From positions 62,001 through 126,000 of the forward strand of contig JAGVSM010002731.1 of assembly GCA_022494885.1 (NCBI GenBank): 64,000 nucleotides of DNA, written 5' to 3'. Each line of letters begins with the position of its first letter. The stretch's first letter is position 1. Below, one piece after another: positions 1 through 9,940 of this stretch. The position numbers and the translations under genes were made by a program. The stretch is from Micrasema longulum. Lineage: Eukaryota; Arthropoda; Insecta; Trichoptera; Brachycentridae. The notes under the pieces were generated by a model that saw only the letters and a list, made by a program, of their open reading frames with translations, made no database searches and was not told the DNA's origin.

Positions 1-315
1 TAAACATCAGTATGCTCATGGAGGCCAGCCAGGTAAGTCGATAATTGTGATTTAAAAAATGTCTTACTGCCATATATTAGGCAACTTGGCAATAGCCCCA
101 TTCCCAGGTTGATTCTTCCGAACATCTGGCACTGTATTATATTATGCAGAACTTTGGACGTAGATGTGAGTAGGGAAATAATTGGGGTACATGGCAAAAA
201 CGGAGTCATTAACAAATAACTACTTTTACACTAGAGTAAAAAGAAAAATTAAAATCTTATTTGTGGGACACCGGGTTCATATATTAATTTAAAAATGTTT
301 TTTAATGAATATAAT

Positions 316-738
316 ATATCGGTAGTCAGATGGCAGAAGGGACCATCTGTATTTTTGTCTATGTTTTAGTTTTCAAAAGTTTTAAATTATATTTCAGTAA
401 ATACACGCAGAATTTTTTTTTAAAAGTCGGCGTCATTTAGAATAGTAATTTATTATTGAAAAGCAACACTACAATATTTTAGTTTGTGGATTGAAATCTT
501 GAAATTGAGACATATTGATTACTTGTATATTGTTTTAATATGTAAATATATGTTTTTGATTTATATATCGAAGAGTCCCGACTTAACACGGAATTTTCTA
601 ACAGGTCGGGATATAAAAACATATAATTGTGTCTATGTAAAATTGTGTATTTTGTGCATTAAATAAATAAAAATTTCAGCTCTCCTGAACATTTTTGAAA
701 ATTACAGATGGTCCCTTCTGCCATCTGACTACCGATAT
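316..738. mobile_element. MITE-like element with 36-bp perfect terminal inverted repeats
   Basis: Positions 316-351 and 703-738 are perfect inverted complements over 36 bases; the left arm begins ATATCGGTAGTCAGATGG. The interior is AT-rich and has no transposase. An internal stretch (about 560-665) recurs almost identically, inverted, at 39262-39362, so the interior is itself repetitive. No target-site duplication is obvious. Likely a non-autonomous DNA transposon; its superfamily is unknown. Confidence 0.75.
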
Positions 739-1639
739 GTTTTTACATACAATCAAAAACCTCTACTCAATATTTAAAAAACCCCTTTCTTGAACTGATA
801 AAAATAAGCTCGTTGCATTGCAACAGTCATAGCATTTTGACAGTTTTTTTGCCAGCCATGACCACATATTTATTTCCAACAATTTATAAGACGGGTACCG
901 CATTTCGAATATTCTATTACATTTCACTCATTCAGGAGAAAAAAAAATGCATTATTATTTCAAAAATTGAAGCTCCTTCAAACCGTGTACCCATCAATTG
1001 TAATTAACCATCAACATTTAATATTATCCCGACATTTTCTACATAAATAAACTTATCTACCGTTACAATTAAGAGAGTTGATTTTAGGTTTAAACAGAGC
1101 ATTGTGAAATCAAAAATGGAAAACGAAATAAACATATTCCCAATTCATTCCAAAAATAAAACCACTTTCGTGTACAAAGTGGTTTCCAAATTGCAAGAAA
1201 GCAATATAACTGAATTAAATTAATCCAATAAGAAAGTATAATAGCATACCACTGATCCATCTTCCTAAAGAATGCATGAAAAGGAAAGAAAACATATTTA
1301 ATAATGTAACAAAGAGCCAAGTAATCTTATAATCTCTTTTGGGAAAGTACACAATGGAAAAGTTGGTTATGTAAGGGAAATGTAAGGCAGTGAAGGAACT
1401 AGGAACTAGAATAGAATCCTTTATTCATGAAAGTGTGCAGCTCATAAATGATAAAATATGATGAGATAAAAACTCGTGATTTATTTAAGGTTTTAACCAA
1501 ATAATTTTTAATCCTGTCTATAAATTTTAAAAACTAGGTATAAAAGTATAAAAACACAGAATTGATTTGTGAAATAAGCTGACACAATAAGTATCTTTTT
1601 TGGGTGATTCCGTGTAAGTTGGATTCATTCCAAAGTTTC
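739..1639. other. No gene seen; AT-rich sequence
   Basis: Only short open frames without recognisable domains are present. I see no repeat ends or coding bias here. Confidence 0.5.
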
Positions 1640-2067
1640 AGCTTCCAGTGCAGGAGCCATCTTCAGGATACGAACTCACACAAATCCTGACAGGACATGG
1701 CGGATTTATGAGTTATTTACACAGATTCAAAATATCTGAGATCAACACTTGCCCATGCGATGATGTTACTCTCCAAGATGTCTCCCATCTATTGATGCAT
1801 TGCCCCTTTTTTAGTCTGCAGAGAATGCAACTGGAGGCGCGATGCAGAAGTCTAAATGAGGATTTACACGATGTGCATGTAGTGATTAGTCACAGGGACT
1901 TGTCAAGAGAGGTATCATTATACATGACAGATATAGTGAAGGCAATAAAAGGTATCAATGATAGCAGGACACCAAATGCCGAACACTGTTCAGGTGGATC
2001 GGAAGATCTGTTGACGAATAACAACGGTCCGCCTTCTTCTGACGAGTTTTCTGTCCTTACCTCTTGA
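1640..2067 (+). mobile_element. 3' fragment of an R1/Jockey-superfamily LINE ORF2
   Basis: An open frame of about 139 codons encodes the part downstream of the reverse transcriptase. It has the sequence LTGHGGF followed by a Cys/His cluster, CPCDD then HLLMHC (C-x-C-x8-H-x4-C), typical of the C-terminal zinc knuckle of R1-like and related LINEs. The endonuclease and catalytic domains are missing, so this is a 5'-truncated dead copy. It starts without an ATG. An AT-rich stretch follows. It lies just downstream of the last recognisable exon of the PDZ gene, on the opposite strand. Confidence 0.7.
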
Positions 2068-2301
2068 AACAAGTCACAGTCGAAACATCTTACTGATCCT
2101 TTCATAAAATAACGAAATAAAGTTTTTCATTAAAGTAAATATTTTTAAATAAACAAATTAATAACTATCGCTTTGAAGTATATATTAACCTTGTACATTA
2201 CAAGCAAGGTATTGAATAATGCAACTACATATAAAAATAAATAAAAAAATCTTCAGGGTAGGCTGAGTGTTTTGTAAAAAAAAAGTGTTTATGCACTAGT
2301 C

Positions 2302-2622
2302 CTAACTACCTACCCATACGGCGAAATGGGGCGATAGTAATATTATTAAATGTTGACAAAGTACCCCGTATTTGACGTCGTATATTGGGTTGGGTTCCTC
2401 GTAGTCCGAGACGTTGTTGGCCGGCGGCGGGGAGGAGGGGGGCGGCGTGGGCGCGGGGGCGCGCGGGCGGGGCGCGTGCAGGTTGAGCGGGTCGGGCGGG
2501 GGCTGGCGAAGGGGCGGCGCGGGGGGCTCCCCGGGACTCACGCGCCCCAGCAGCTCGGGGCCCGGCCGGCAGACCACCAGTTCCACTACGGGGGGAGTCG
2601 TTCTCAGCACTTCTAGGGCTTC
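2302..2622 (-). CDS. PDZ gene, fifth visible exon: end of PDZ plus proline-rich tail
   Basis: The exon starts after the acceptor TTCACTTTTACAG at 2623 and continues the frame at phase 0. The first 20 or so residues (EALEVLRTTPPVVELVVCRP) are the second helix and last strand of the PDZ begun in the previous exon. A Pro/Ala/Arg-rich stretch follows, then SDYEEPNPIYDV, which contains an NPxY-type motif for PTB-domain or kinase recognition. The exon is very GC-rich in an AT-rich setting. Its 3' border is not settled: the frame stays open to a TAG at 2302-2304, but a plausible donor (TGG|GTAGGT) lies just before that stop and other weaker GT sites lie further upstream. The residues after IYDV look less protein-like. 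Confidence 0.75.
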   Translation of the reverse strand, partial: EALEVLRTTPPVVELVVCRPGPELLGRVSPGEPPAPPLRQPPPDPLNLHAPRPRAPAPTPPPSSPPPANNVSDYEEPNPIYDVKYGVLCQHLIILLSPHFAVWVGS

Positions 2623-2689
2623 CTGTAAAAGTGAACACATGGACGTAGCCAGGAGAGGGAACAAAAGTTTGTCATCAGATGACACATTT

Positions 2690-2830
2690 ATCATCATCCG
2701 TTCGCACCAATGTTGCACAGGGCACTTCGTCGGTATATCAATCGGAACGTATCTTGAATAATTTTTGTTCTACGAAGACAAGGTGATCAGACTTACGTTC
2801 CGAGTACACTGGAATTTTTATTTTATTTTA
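2690..2830 (-). repeat. SINE family B, 3' part only
   Basis: Inverted relative to the window. It carries the family B tail (ATGATGA end, then the stretch containing GTGATCAGACTTACG and its relatives) seen in full copies at 5331 and 28405. The tRNA-like head is absent. It lies in the intron between the two PDZ exons. Confidence 0.5.
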
Positions 2831-3162
2831 CAAGGAGGATACGTTCCACGCTGTCTGTGTCAAAAAAGTATGCTTTAAAAAGAACAATAGTGGATCCTTG
2901 CATAAAAATCATTTCGGGATTTAAAAAATGAAATTGTTTACTATTTATTGTACCTCAATTTTATTAAAAAATATAACAACAAAATACATGAAAAAATCGT
3001 AACAAAATTTTTTCACCATCATCCTTCAAAGAAAAAAATATATATTTCCGATTTCTCATAGCATCGAATTTCCTCATTGACTTCTTCAAATGATAAATAA
3101 AATAACACGAAAGTCTCTCATCGTATCGGGTTAGTGAATTTGGAATACTGAGTTACACTCAC

Positions 3163-3371
3163 GTAGGTAGTAAGACCAGCCAGAGAGACTCCGTTGGCCG
3201 CCAACAGCAGGTCCCCGGGGCGGAGGCGGCCCGTGGACCAAGCGGGCTGTGAGGGGTACAGGCGCCTGATGCGCACCAGCCCCGCGGTGCTGCCCCCGCT
3301 GTCCGCACCCCCCGCCACGCTCAACCCCAGCCCGCGGCGGTCCTTCTCCACGCGGACGGTGAACGTGTTAT
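3163..3371 (-). CDS. PDZ gene, fourth visible exon: N-terminal two thirds of the PDZ domain
   Basis: Acceptor CGTATATTTCAG precedes 3371 and donor TAC|GTGAGT follows 3163. The first two bases complete a codon with the last base of the exon at 31837 to give Asp, so the phases agree across the 28.5-kb intron. The translation runs NTFTVRVEKDRRGLGLSVAGG, with the GLGL carboxylate-binding loop, then LVRIRRLYP, GRLRPGDLLLAANGVSL and ends AGLTTY. These are strands 1 to 5 of a PDZ domain. The domain is completed by the exon at 2622. Family knowledge: such domains bind C-terminal peptides of membrane proteins. The strongest resemblance I can recall is to PTPN13/FRMPD2 PDZ repeats. Confidence 0.9.
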
Positions 3372-3409
3372 CTGAAATATACGATTGATAAATTATTATG
3401 AAAGCGTCA

Positions 3410-3890
3410 TAGGGATAATGCAATAGGGTCAGGCAGAGATTGTCCAGTATAATAGATAACGCAATAGGGTCGAGAAAGGATTGCGAAATAGAACATATAA
3501 CACAGGGTCGAGAAAAGATTGTGTAATAGAATATTATCGCAATTGGTTTGACGAGATCGGATTGTGGTTCCGTGGCTACTGTCGGGGACTCACGGATCAG
3601 AGGTCCGAGGTCGAACACCACTCTACCCCAAATTGATTCCCATCTTCTAATAGTGAATTATTTAAAACTGGTTGAAAATGGCCGCCAAAATTCGTTCTAA
3701 TATTTTTACGAAAATATTTAAAAAGAAATGAAATAAACAAACAATTGTGTAATAGATGAGATACCGCAATATGGTGGAGAAGATGTTGTGTAATATAAGA
3801 GGTAACGCAATAGAGTCGAGAAGATATTGCGTAATAGGAGAGATAGATAAGGCCATAGGGTCGAGAAGAAATTGTGAAACAAGTAGTATA
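3410..3890. repeat. About 42-bp degenerate minisatellite split by a SINE
   Basis: Units built around GCAATAGGGTCGAGAAG and TTGYGTAATAGA recur three to four times at about 3410-3555 and again at about 3740-3890. The two blocks are separated by a plus-strand SINE A. CAATTG occurs at both junctions and may be the SINE's target duplication. This explains the short open frames here. Confidence 0.7.
3555..3730 (+). repeat. SINE family A copy
   Basis: It shows the family A head GTGGTTCCGTGGCTACTGTC, a B-box-like segment, then the CTCTACCCC, TTCTAATAGTGA and GAAAATGGC landmarks shared by all eight family A copies in the window. It sits inside the minisatellite at 3410-3890. The copy is diverged. Confidence 0.8.
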
Positions 3891-4149
3891 TATCATTCAT
3901 GGGGTTTGTATTAGTAAATATAGATAAATTAATATAAAATAATATAAATTTGAAATTAAATTATACATTATTAGCCAATTTTAGAGAGTGATTAATAATT
4001 TTTTGCTGGTGTTTAAAAAAAACTTTAGAAAAGAATCACGTGATAGGTTGAAATTCGTGCTATAACAATATTATTGAACCTTTCCGTTTGGATACACCTA
4101 CAGATAAATTCCCATTAAAAATTTACTTTTAAGACGTATAATTACAACC

Positions 4150-4770
4150 ATAAATAATTTTATTTTTTATGTTTGAAGCACTTACTTTGTGGAAACCAGC
4201 ATTTTACACAACCAATAATATACGAAGTATACTAAAAAACATTAAACAAAGAACTGATAAATTAGATCGGTCAGGCATTTACAAGTTGATGTGCAATGAC
4301 TGCAAGTCATTTTATTTAGGAAAAACATCACGTACTTTTAAAACTAGAGTTGAAGAACATATGATATGTCTTAAAAACAATATTTTTTCTGAGTTCGCCG
4401 ACCATATCCTAACAAATAGTCACTCATTCAACTTTGAAGATGGCATCGAAATTCTACATACAAACAAAAAGGATATGCACTTGATTATTTTGAAATTTTG
4501 TAAATAAAAATTTAAATATTATTAACAATCAAATAAATCTTAGTAATAGTCCCATTTTAAATATGTTCCCTCTCCCTAAATCCACACACAAACCCCCTCT
4601 CTTCTCTACCCCCGTAGCCACGCCCACTCTACCTTCACTGTGAAAAATTTATATATGTTATGTTAATTTGTAATGAACCCTGAAAAAGGCATAGTATTGC
4701 CGAAACTAGTTGGTTGTCAAATTATAAAAAATATAAGTGATACATAAAATAAAAGTGATTTTATTTTATT
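4150..4770 (+). mobile_element. Penelope-like element 3' remnant (GIY-YIG endonuclease)
   Basis: An open frame ending at 4507 encodes a GIY-YIG nuclease. It begins GIYKLMCNDCKSFYLGKTSR (the second motif is YLG rather than YIG) and is followed by FKTRVEEH, with the conserved Arg and His seen in this nuclease of Penelope-like retroelements. The reverse transcriptase that should precede it is absent. The 3' flank includes a C-rich stretch and, at 4678-4713, a hairpin bounded by CTGAAAA and GCCGAAAC that resembles a hammerhead ribozyme core. It is a 5'-truncated dead copy in the 28-kb intron of the PDZ gene, on the opposite strand. Confidence 0.8.
4678..4713 (+). ncRNA. Hammerhead-ribozyme-like motif in Penelope 3' region
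   Basis: Visible: CTGAAAA, a short stem GGCA/TGCC, then GAAAC and CTAGT. The hammerhead consensus is CUGANGA - stem II - GAAAC - stem III. Here the conserved G of CUGANGA is A, so cleavage activity is doubtful. Hammerheads are known from Penelope-like retroelement terminal repeats. Confidence 0.4.
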
Positions 4771-5330
4771 TTAATATATTACATAAATAATAAGTATTAT
4801 CATAATCTCCTTTTCATAATGTTTAGAAAATACAATTTTCTCCTTAATTTATTTTCGAAGTTCGCTCGACTCCACATTGTCTCAATGGAAACACATTGTG
4901 ATTAGAGATAAGGCGAACAAACAGCACAAAATGAAAATAAAACACAAAAAGAGAAGCGTAAATAAAATGTCATCATAGCACATTCCGGACAAAATTAACT
5001 ATAAATTTCAACAATGTGTTCAACAACTCTGTGAACAGAAATAAACCAATAAAGCAGATTTCATTAAATACTAAATCATACGAAACGATAACATTGTGTA
5101 ATATAAATTATCTAGAAGTTATCATTTTAGGCAAATAAAAATCCATATAACATAATAATATAAATTGGATGTGGGGTACATCTGGGATTATTATTAAACA
5201 TTTCTTGATTTTTAATCTAACTTTTTGTCTATTAAGTTGAGAATTATTATATAGATCTAAGATATAACACGTTTAAAAAATGTTTAAGTTGAAATCGCAA
5301 TGACAAAACAGATAGAACAAATTGTGCGAT
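4771..5330. other. Intron sequence, no feature seen
   Basis: AT-rich sequence without domains or repeat ends that I can recognise. Confidence 0.5.
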
Positions 5331-5565
5331 GGCCTCGTGGTGTAATGGTAGGCGCGTTTGCCTACCGTGCAAGAGGTCTCGGGTTCTATTCCCAACACGG
5401 TTGATATGAACTATTTATTTAAAAGTGGTGTTTTCACACTAGAATATTTCATAGTACCTGGACTGGTACCTGAAGCGTAAAACTGATCACCTTACCTTCA
5501 CGTAACGAAATTGACCAAGATACGCTGCGATTGGTGTACCAATCCAGTGCCCATCAACTATAGAT
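5331..5565 (+). repeat. SINE family B, near full-length
   Basis: The head GGCCTCGTGGTGTAATGGTA and GCGCGTTTGCCTACCGTGC resemble a tRNA-Gly, and GGGTTCTATTCCC is a B-box with one change. The body contains ACTAGAATATTTCATAG, CTGGACTGGTACCTGAAGCG and the GATCACCTTACCTTCA block that define the family. It is a copy of the element at 28405-28658. Confidence 0.85.
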
Positions 5566-5599
5566 AGTATAATTTATTGTATTAACTTTTTGGTTTGGC

Positions 5600-5760
5600 A
5601 TTCGTAAAATTAAAAAAAATATTTGAGTTCTTATTATTTACCCAACAATTTCGATTTTCGGGGCATTTCTAAAATGAAAATGGGAATCAAGTTATGGTAG
5701 AATGTGATTTGAACCTCGGATCCGTGAGACAAAAACCCAGTAGGCTAATTAACATAATAC
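5600..5760 (-). repeat. SINE family A copy
   Basis: Inverted copy with the family A tail (TTATTATTTACCCAA, GGGGCATTTCTAAAATG) and a B-box-like GATTTGAACCTCGGATCCGTGAG segment. Confidence 0.7.
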
Positions 5761-5869
5761 TTTTAGTCACTAAATTTCTTTGTTTATAATCACTACAACC
5801 CGGGCACAAAAGGGTAAATTATAATATTCAAGAGGAATTTTCTTATGTAAGGGAATATTTGGAGTAGTT

Positions 5870-6230
5870 CATTTTCCGTCGAGAAATCTACCCTCGGGCC
5901 TAGTGTTCGTAATATTCCGCGGGTCGAGTTGTCGTTCCGCTCTTATATTTTCAATCAACCACCGAAACCGTGACGTCATAACACCGAGCCACTCCAAATA
6001 TGATTTCCTCTCAGTTCACACTCGAAAATTGCCACGGGAAGGCGAAATGCTCGCCTCCAAATGGCCTCCGACTAAAATCTCGACGTCCCGAAGGTTGTCA
6101 AAATGTATTCACAGCGAATCTCGGAGATATAACAATAATGAGACGGAAGTGGCGCCGCGCGCCGTTAGCATACTCCCTGCATTTGATACTCACTGGGTTT
6201 TACTGATACGCGAAATCTATTAAACTTTAT
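5870..6230. promoter_or_regulatory. CpG-containing low-copy island with a CRE palindrome (possible enhancer)
   Basis: This stretch is richer in GC and CpG than its surroundings, shows no repeat similarity within the window and contains TGACGTCA at 5971-5978, the full cAMP-response-element palindrome. It lies in the large intron of the PDZ gene. Overlapping open frames of 68 and 106 codons show no domain. A regulatory role is inference only. Confidence 0.25.
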
Positions 6231-6303
6231 TGATAGCAATTTAAAATGACTGGGATGGGCCTATTTTATCAATTTTGGTTAGATTTATCGAAAAACTTAC
6301 ACA

Positions 6304-6610
6304 TTTAACATATTACGACAGAGATGAAGAACATTTTATAGAAGGTAACATAGAAGTCTAGGCATCTTCAGTGCTTATGACCTGTCATTGGCTGATTCAA
6401 GTGGCCAGTTTACACACTGTGTAACATTCACCATTCTGTCCATATTTGAACATCTATATTCCTTCAATTATTTCATCTGTTGATGTTTGTGAAGTTAAAG
6501 AGCTGAAATCTTTATTTATGCGGGTGAGATTCATCTAATTGAATTATTTCACCTACATACTAGGCAACGCCTGAAAATCTTATTTTTTTATTTTTTATAC
6601 TTCTTCATAA
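6304..6610 (+). mobile_element. Family R (TIR-bearing MITE-like repeat), partial copy
   Basis: It begins with the end motif ATTACGACAGAGATGAAGAA and contains the family landmarks AAGTCTAGGCATC, CATTGGCTG, ACACACTGTGTAACATTCAC and TGCGGGTGAGATTCAT. It ends near ACTAGGCAACGCCTGAAAA. The second terminal repeat is missing. Confidence 0.75.
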
Positions 6611-6633
6611 TTTGAATACAAATATTATGTGGA

Positions 6634-7318
6634 CGAAATAAAGTATCTCGGGGTTTACTTGGATAGATATTTAAATTTTAAAAAACAAATTCAATATGTA
6701 ACAAAAAAAAATTAAAAAAAATTTCATTCATGGGAAGATTACGAAATGTAATAGATTTAAAAAGTAGTATTCTTATATATAAAACAATAATATGTCCACA
6801 CATAAATTACTGTTCTTCTATTCTTTTTTTATGTAATGAAGGAGAAATTAAAAATATACGAATTCTTCAAAATAAGGCAATGAGGATTATACTCAAAAGT
6901 AATATCTATTCTAATGTAGAAATAATGCACAAAGAAATTGGCTTGCTCACAGTAAAGCAACAAATTAAATATATTGTGGCAATTTTTATACATAAAATAA
7001 TTAAGGGGATGAATAAAATAAAAACAATAATAAAATTTAACCAATAATGTCGTACATATGAAACAAGGGGTAAAAAAAGATAAGATTACTAATGAGGAGA
7101 AAAACAAAATCTCAAAACTCATTGTACAAGGGATTGAAGCTGTACATTGAGTTACCTGAAGAAATAAAGGAAATAGAAAAAATTGAAATATTTAAAATTT
7201 ATTTAAAAAAATATGTTGCTGAGAAATTTCGATTAAAAAAATGTAATATTAATAAAAGTTTATATTAGTTCTTAAGACGTTATGAACTAACTTAATAAAG
7301 CATAAATAAATAAATAAA
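6634..7318 (+). mobile_element. LINE 3' fragment (post-RT region) with (AAAT)n tail
   Basis: Frames spread over 6634-7260 encode KYLGVYLDRYLNFKKQI (the conserved YLGV region after RT motif D), then CPHINYCSSILF and LQNKAMRIIL, and finally a degraded ELPEEIKEIEKIEIFK-type C-terminus. A TAAATAAATAAA tail closes it at 7318. Frameshifts and stops separate the pieces, so it is a 5'-truncated pseudogene of a Jockey/CR1-type retrotransposon. Confidence 0.75.
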
Positions 7319-7484
7319 ATTAGAATATTAATGTTATTGTAAAAGTCAAAAGAAAATACAGAACTTAGCAAAATGAAGGTAAAGTGTATTTATAAAGGTT
7401 TTTTGGCATAAAATCACATACTAAAAGTACCTACCAACGTTTAGAAGTCTTAAATTATATTACTATTTTTCTCAACTGTCGCGC

Positions 7485-7510
7485 CACGTCACGGTGACGT
7501 GTGACGTAGC
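7485..7510. promoter_or_regulatory. Palindromic TGACG (bZIP/CRE-like) cluster
   Basis: CACGTCACGGTGACGTG is a perfect inverted repeat around one central base, and a third TGACGT follows at 7502. Half-sites of this kind are bound by CREB/ATF-type bZIP factors in animals. Function is inferred. The flank 7560-7630 is unusually G-rich with GGTGACAGTCG repeated twice. Confidence 0.3.
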
Positions 7511-7639
7511 AAAGTTTGAGAGTCACAGGGCGGCTAGATAAGATAAAGCTGGAGTAGAGAGATGAGATAACGCAGGGGGAGGGGTGAGGGTGACAGTCGG
7601 GGTGGGGGTGACAGTCGCAAGGGGAGGGAGCAGCGTCAA

Positions 7640-8000
7640 TCACACGGAATGTGTGCCGAGGGCCAACAAACGCAGAATCCACCAAAACTTGAACATCTGT
7701 ACGAAGGCGAGTTTGTATGGGAGAGATTTTGTTAATTTTGAAAAATGAATAGATACTGCAACAAAGAGCTTTGAGAAGGGAATGTAAGTCCAGATGTTAA
7801 CAGGGCTTGTGACCTTTGCAAACTTTTACCTATATTTGAAAATCTCCCTCTTTTTTCAACTATTTCTCCCATCGAACATTTTCATAACCTAATCAGTCCA
7901 TGTAATGGTTGCCTACTAAAAGCGTGGCATGTTGGTTTTATATTTTTGTGCAACAACTTCGGTGAAGATGTATAGTGGATTTTGCATGTTGGTTTAATTG
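7640..8000. other. Intron sequence, no gene seen
   Basis: No recognisable domain. Some sequence before 8005 may belong to the element that carries the hammerhead-like hairpin. Confidence 0.4.
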
Positions 8001-8004
8001 GTGT

Positions 8005-8043
8005 CCTGGCGAAGAGACGGGTACGTCTCAAAACCGGTAGACA
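8005..8043 (+). ncRNA. Hammerhead-like hairpin (degenerate)
   Basis: The sequence reads CCTGGCGAA, a perfect six-base stem GAGACG/CGTCTC with loop GGTA, then AAAACCGGTAG. The order matches a hammerhead core with several consensus bases changed. It resembles the motifs at 41865 and 34257. Confidence 0.3.
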
Positions 8044-8045
8044 TA

Positions 8046-9027
8046 AAAAAGTCGGTAAGCGGTTATATACAAATATTTAATAACATTAAGTTCTAATTTA
8101 TTAAAAGTAACAATTTACATACATATTTAAGAGAGAGTAAGAAAGAAAGAAAGAAAAACAATGTACAAATACGAGTATTTAGATTTTTTCTCACATTTAC
8201 AGTTCACTATTTGTTGCCCAACTCAGCGTTGTCAACTCTACCGATTTTGGGAGCAATCTACCGATCTACCGAATTCGACGGTAATTCTACCGATTTTGAA
8301 ATATCTTGAACAGTTGGTAATTTTTATGACAAAGAAGCAGCTACCCCTTACCCCTGTCGCTCACCACGATTTTTAAACTGTTTGTGATATGCGAAGCTGT
8401 TTCGTTAAAAAAAGCCCCCCCAATAAAAATTTTAAAACAATATTTTTTTTCTGAATCTACCGACTTTAGCTTGATGGAAGTTAGCAACTAGACAATAGAC
8501 TGTTCTAAAGCTAACGATTGTGAATTTACTGATTTTGAATTAATAAATTTATTTTGGTGATTTTACGTAAAGTAAATACGTAGTTGTATTATTTAATAAA
8601 TAATTCACTTTTCAACCAATCGTTAGTTACAACGAGTACGTACTGATTTATTTTTTATCTCTCGCTCAAGTAACATTTATCGGCATGAAAAGGATTTAGC
8701 AATATCGTTTAAACCAGCCGGTAGGGTGACTCGGCACCTTGCCAGGAATGGAGTCAGAAATCAGATAGTATTGTTGGAGATAATGGAGCGACAGGATGAG
8801 ATAAGGCAGATAAGTCGACATGCGAACAGTGTCTGCCTGCGTCTAGTGTTTACCCCAGTTAACCCTTTGTTGGAGTACCGAGAAAGCATTGAATGAAAAC
8901 AAGTTGAATGTACGAGATACCACTATTAAGTTCAAATACAGGAATTCACAATGGATTCCCTTGAATAATTTCAAATATTCACTAAACAATTTTTTGTATA
9001 TGTCAAATTTCAAAGAAATATGGTTCA
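8046..9027. other. Intron sequence; short (GAAA)n run
   Basis: A (GAAA)n microsatellite lies at about 8136-8157 and pyrimidine-rich repeats of CTACCGAT lie around 8240-8300. No coding region is supported. Confidence 0.5.
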
Positions 9028-9110
9028 TTTGACCAGCCAATAAAAAGTCATTAGCCCTGTAAATACCTAGACTTACATACCCCCTTCTCCAAAATGTTCG
9101 CCGTCCCTGT
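9028..9110 (-). repeat. Family R fragment
   Basis: It carries ACCAGCCAATAAAAAGTCAT, AATACCTAGACTT and a degraded terminal motif, matching the left portion of family R. Confidence 0.55.
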
Positions 9111-9309
9111 TAAAATTTTTTTTTTTTTTGTCAGAAGAATTACGTTAATTAATATTAAGAGGAAATCACTTTTTTTTGTCAATTAAAACTTCCTTCACCA
9201 TACTTTAGACCTACCTGCAAAGACAGAATAGAGACGACGAACTGGGTGTCCAATACAACTGTTGACCCTAACAATAGGCCCCTCCGCCATAACTACTTCT
9301 TTACTAACT

Positions 9310-9940
9310 ATTTTGAGTTTATCCAAATTATTATAGACAAGAACTGGATTTAACGCCCTCGGGAGTTATTAATATAAATATATTACAACAGAGATTAAGA
9401 ATATTTTATAGAAGGTAAAGTAAGTCAAACTGTCAGTAGGGTCGCAGTGAGTCACATCTTGCTGGAGGGTGTGATTCTATAAATGCTGCGAACGCCTAGT
9501 TGCATTCCACCGGCAACACTACTGACTAGTCCTACTCGTGAGCGTCCACGCCGCGAACCCTGGGCAATGGGATCACACTCATAACGGTGTGATCACAGCG
9601 GATAACGAGAGGATGGAAGGCGAGTTTCTAGCGTCTCCAAACCAGAAACAACCAGCTAAGGGAAGGTAGCCCCGACAGAAAAATCCACCAGAGAAGGCAA
9701 CGGAAAACCACTCTAGTCATTTTTTCCCAAGAATCGCTATGACGAGTACATCCAATATGCAGATGTCCTGGCTGCGGAATTTAAGAGTAGCGCAGGCCCG
9801 AAATGCTTTCGCTGTAGTGATCGCCAACGTCGAGGGGACCTGACATGGCACCGCAAAAAGAAAGAGTGTAAGTCAAAGAAAATGCCTAGACTTTTATATT
9901 TCTTTCTATAAAATATTCTTCATCTCTGTTGTAATACATT
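9310..9940. mobile_element. Family R ends enclosing a different interior (RTE-like UTR?)
   Basis: ATATTACAACAGAGATTAAG at 9369 and its inverted partner TCTTCATCTCTGTTGTAATA near 9914-9935 form terminal repeats of about 45 bp. The usual family R interior is replaced by a GC-richer segment (about 9430-9880) containing GGCAACGGAAAACCACTC. That segment recalls 5' regions of RTE-type LINEs, from memory only. The family's outer arm is present from about 9310. Confidence 0.5.

Noticed and set aside
2306..2638. Overlapping 88-115 codon frames on both strands at the GC-rich exon as separate genes
   Set aside because: They are shadow frames of the GC-rich PDZ exon, whose frame is fixed by its splice phase and the PDZ sequence.
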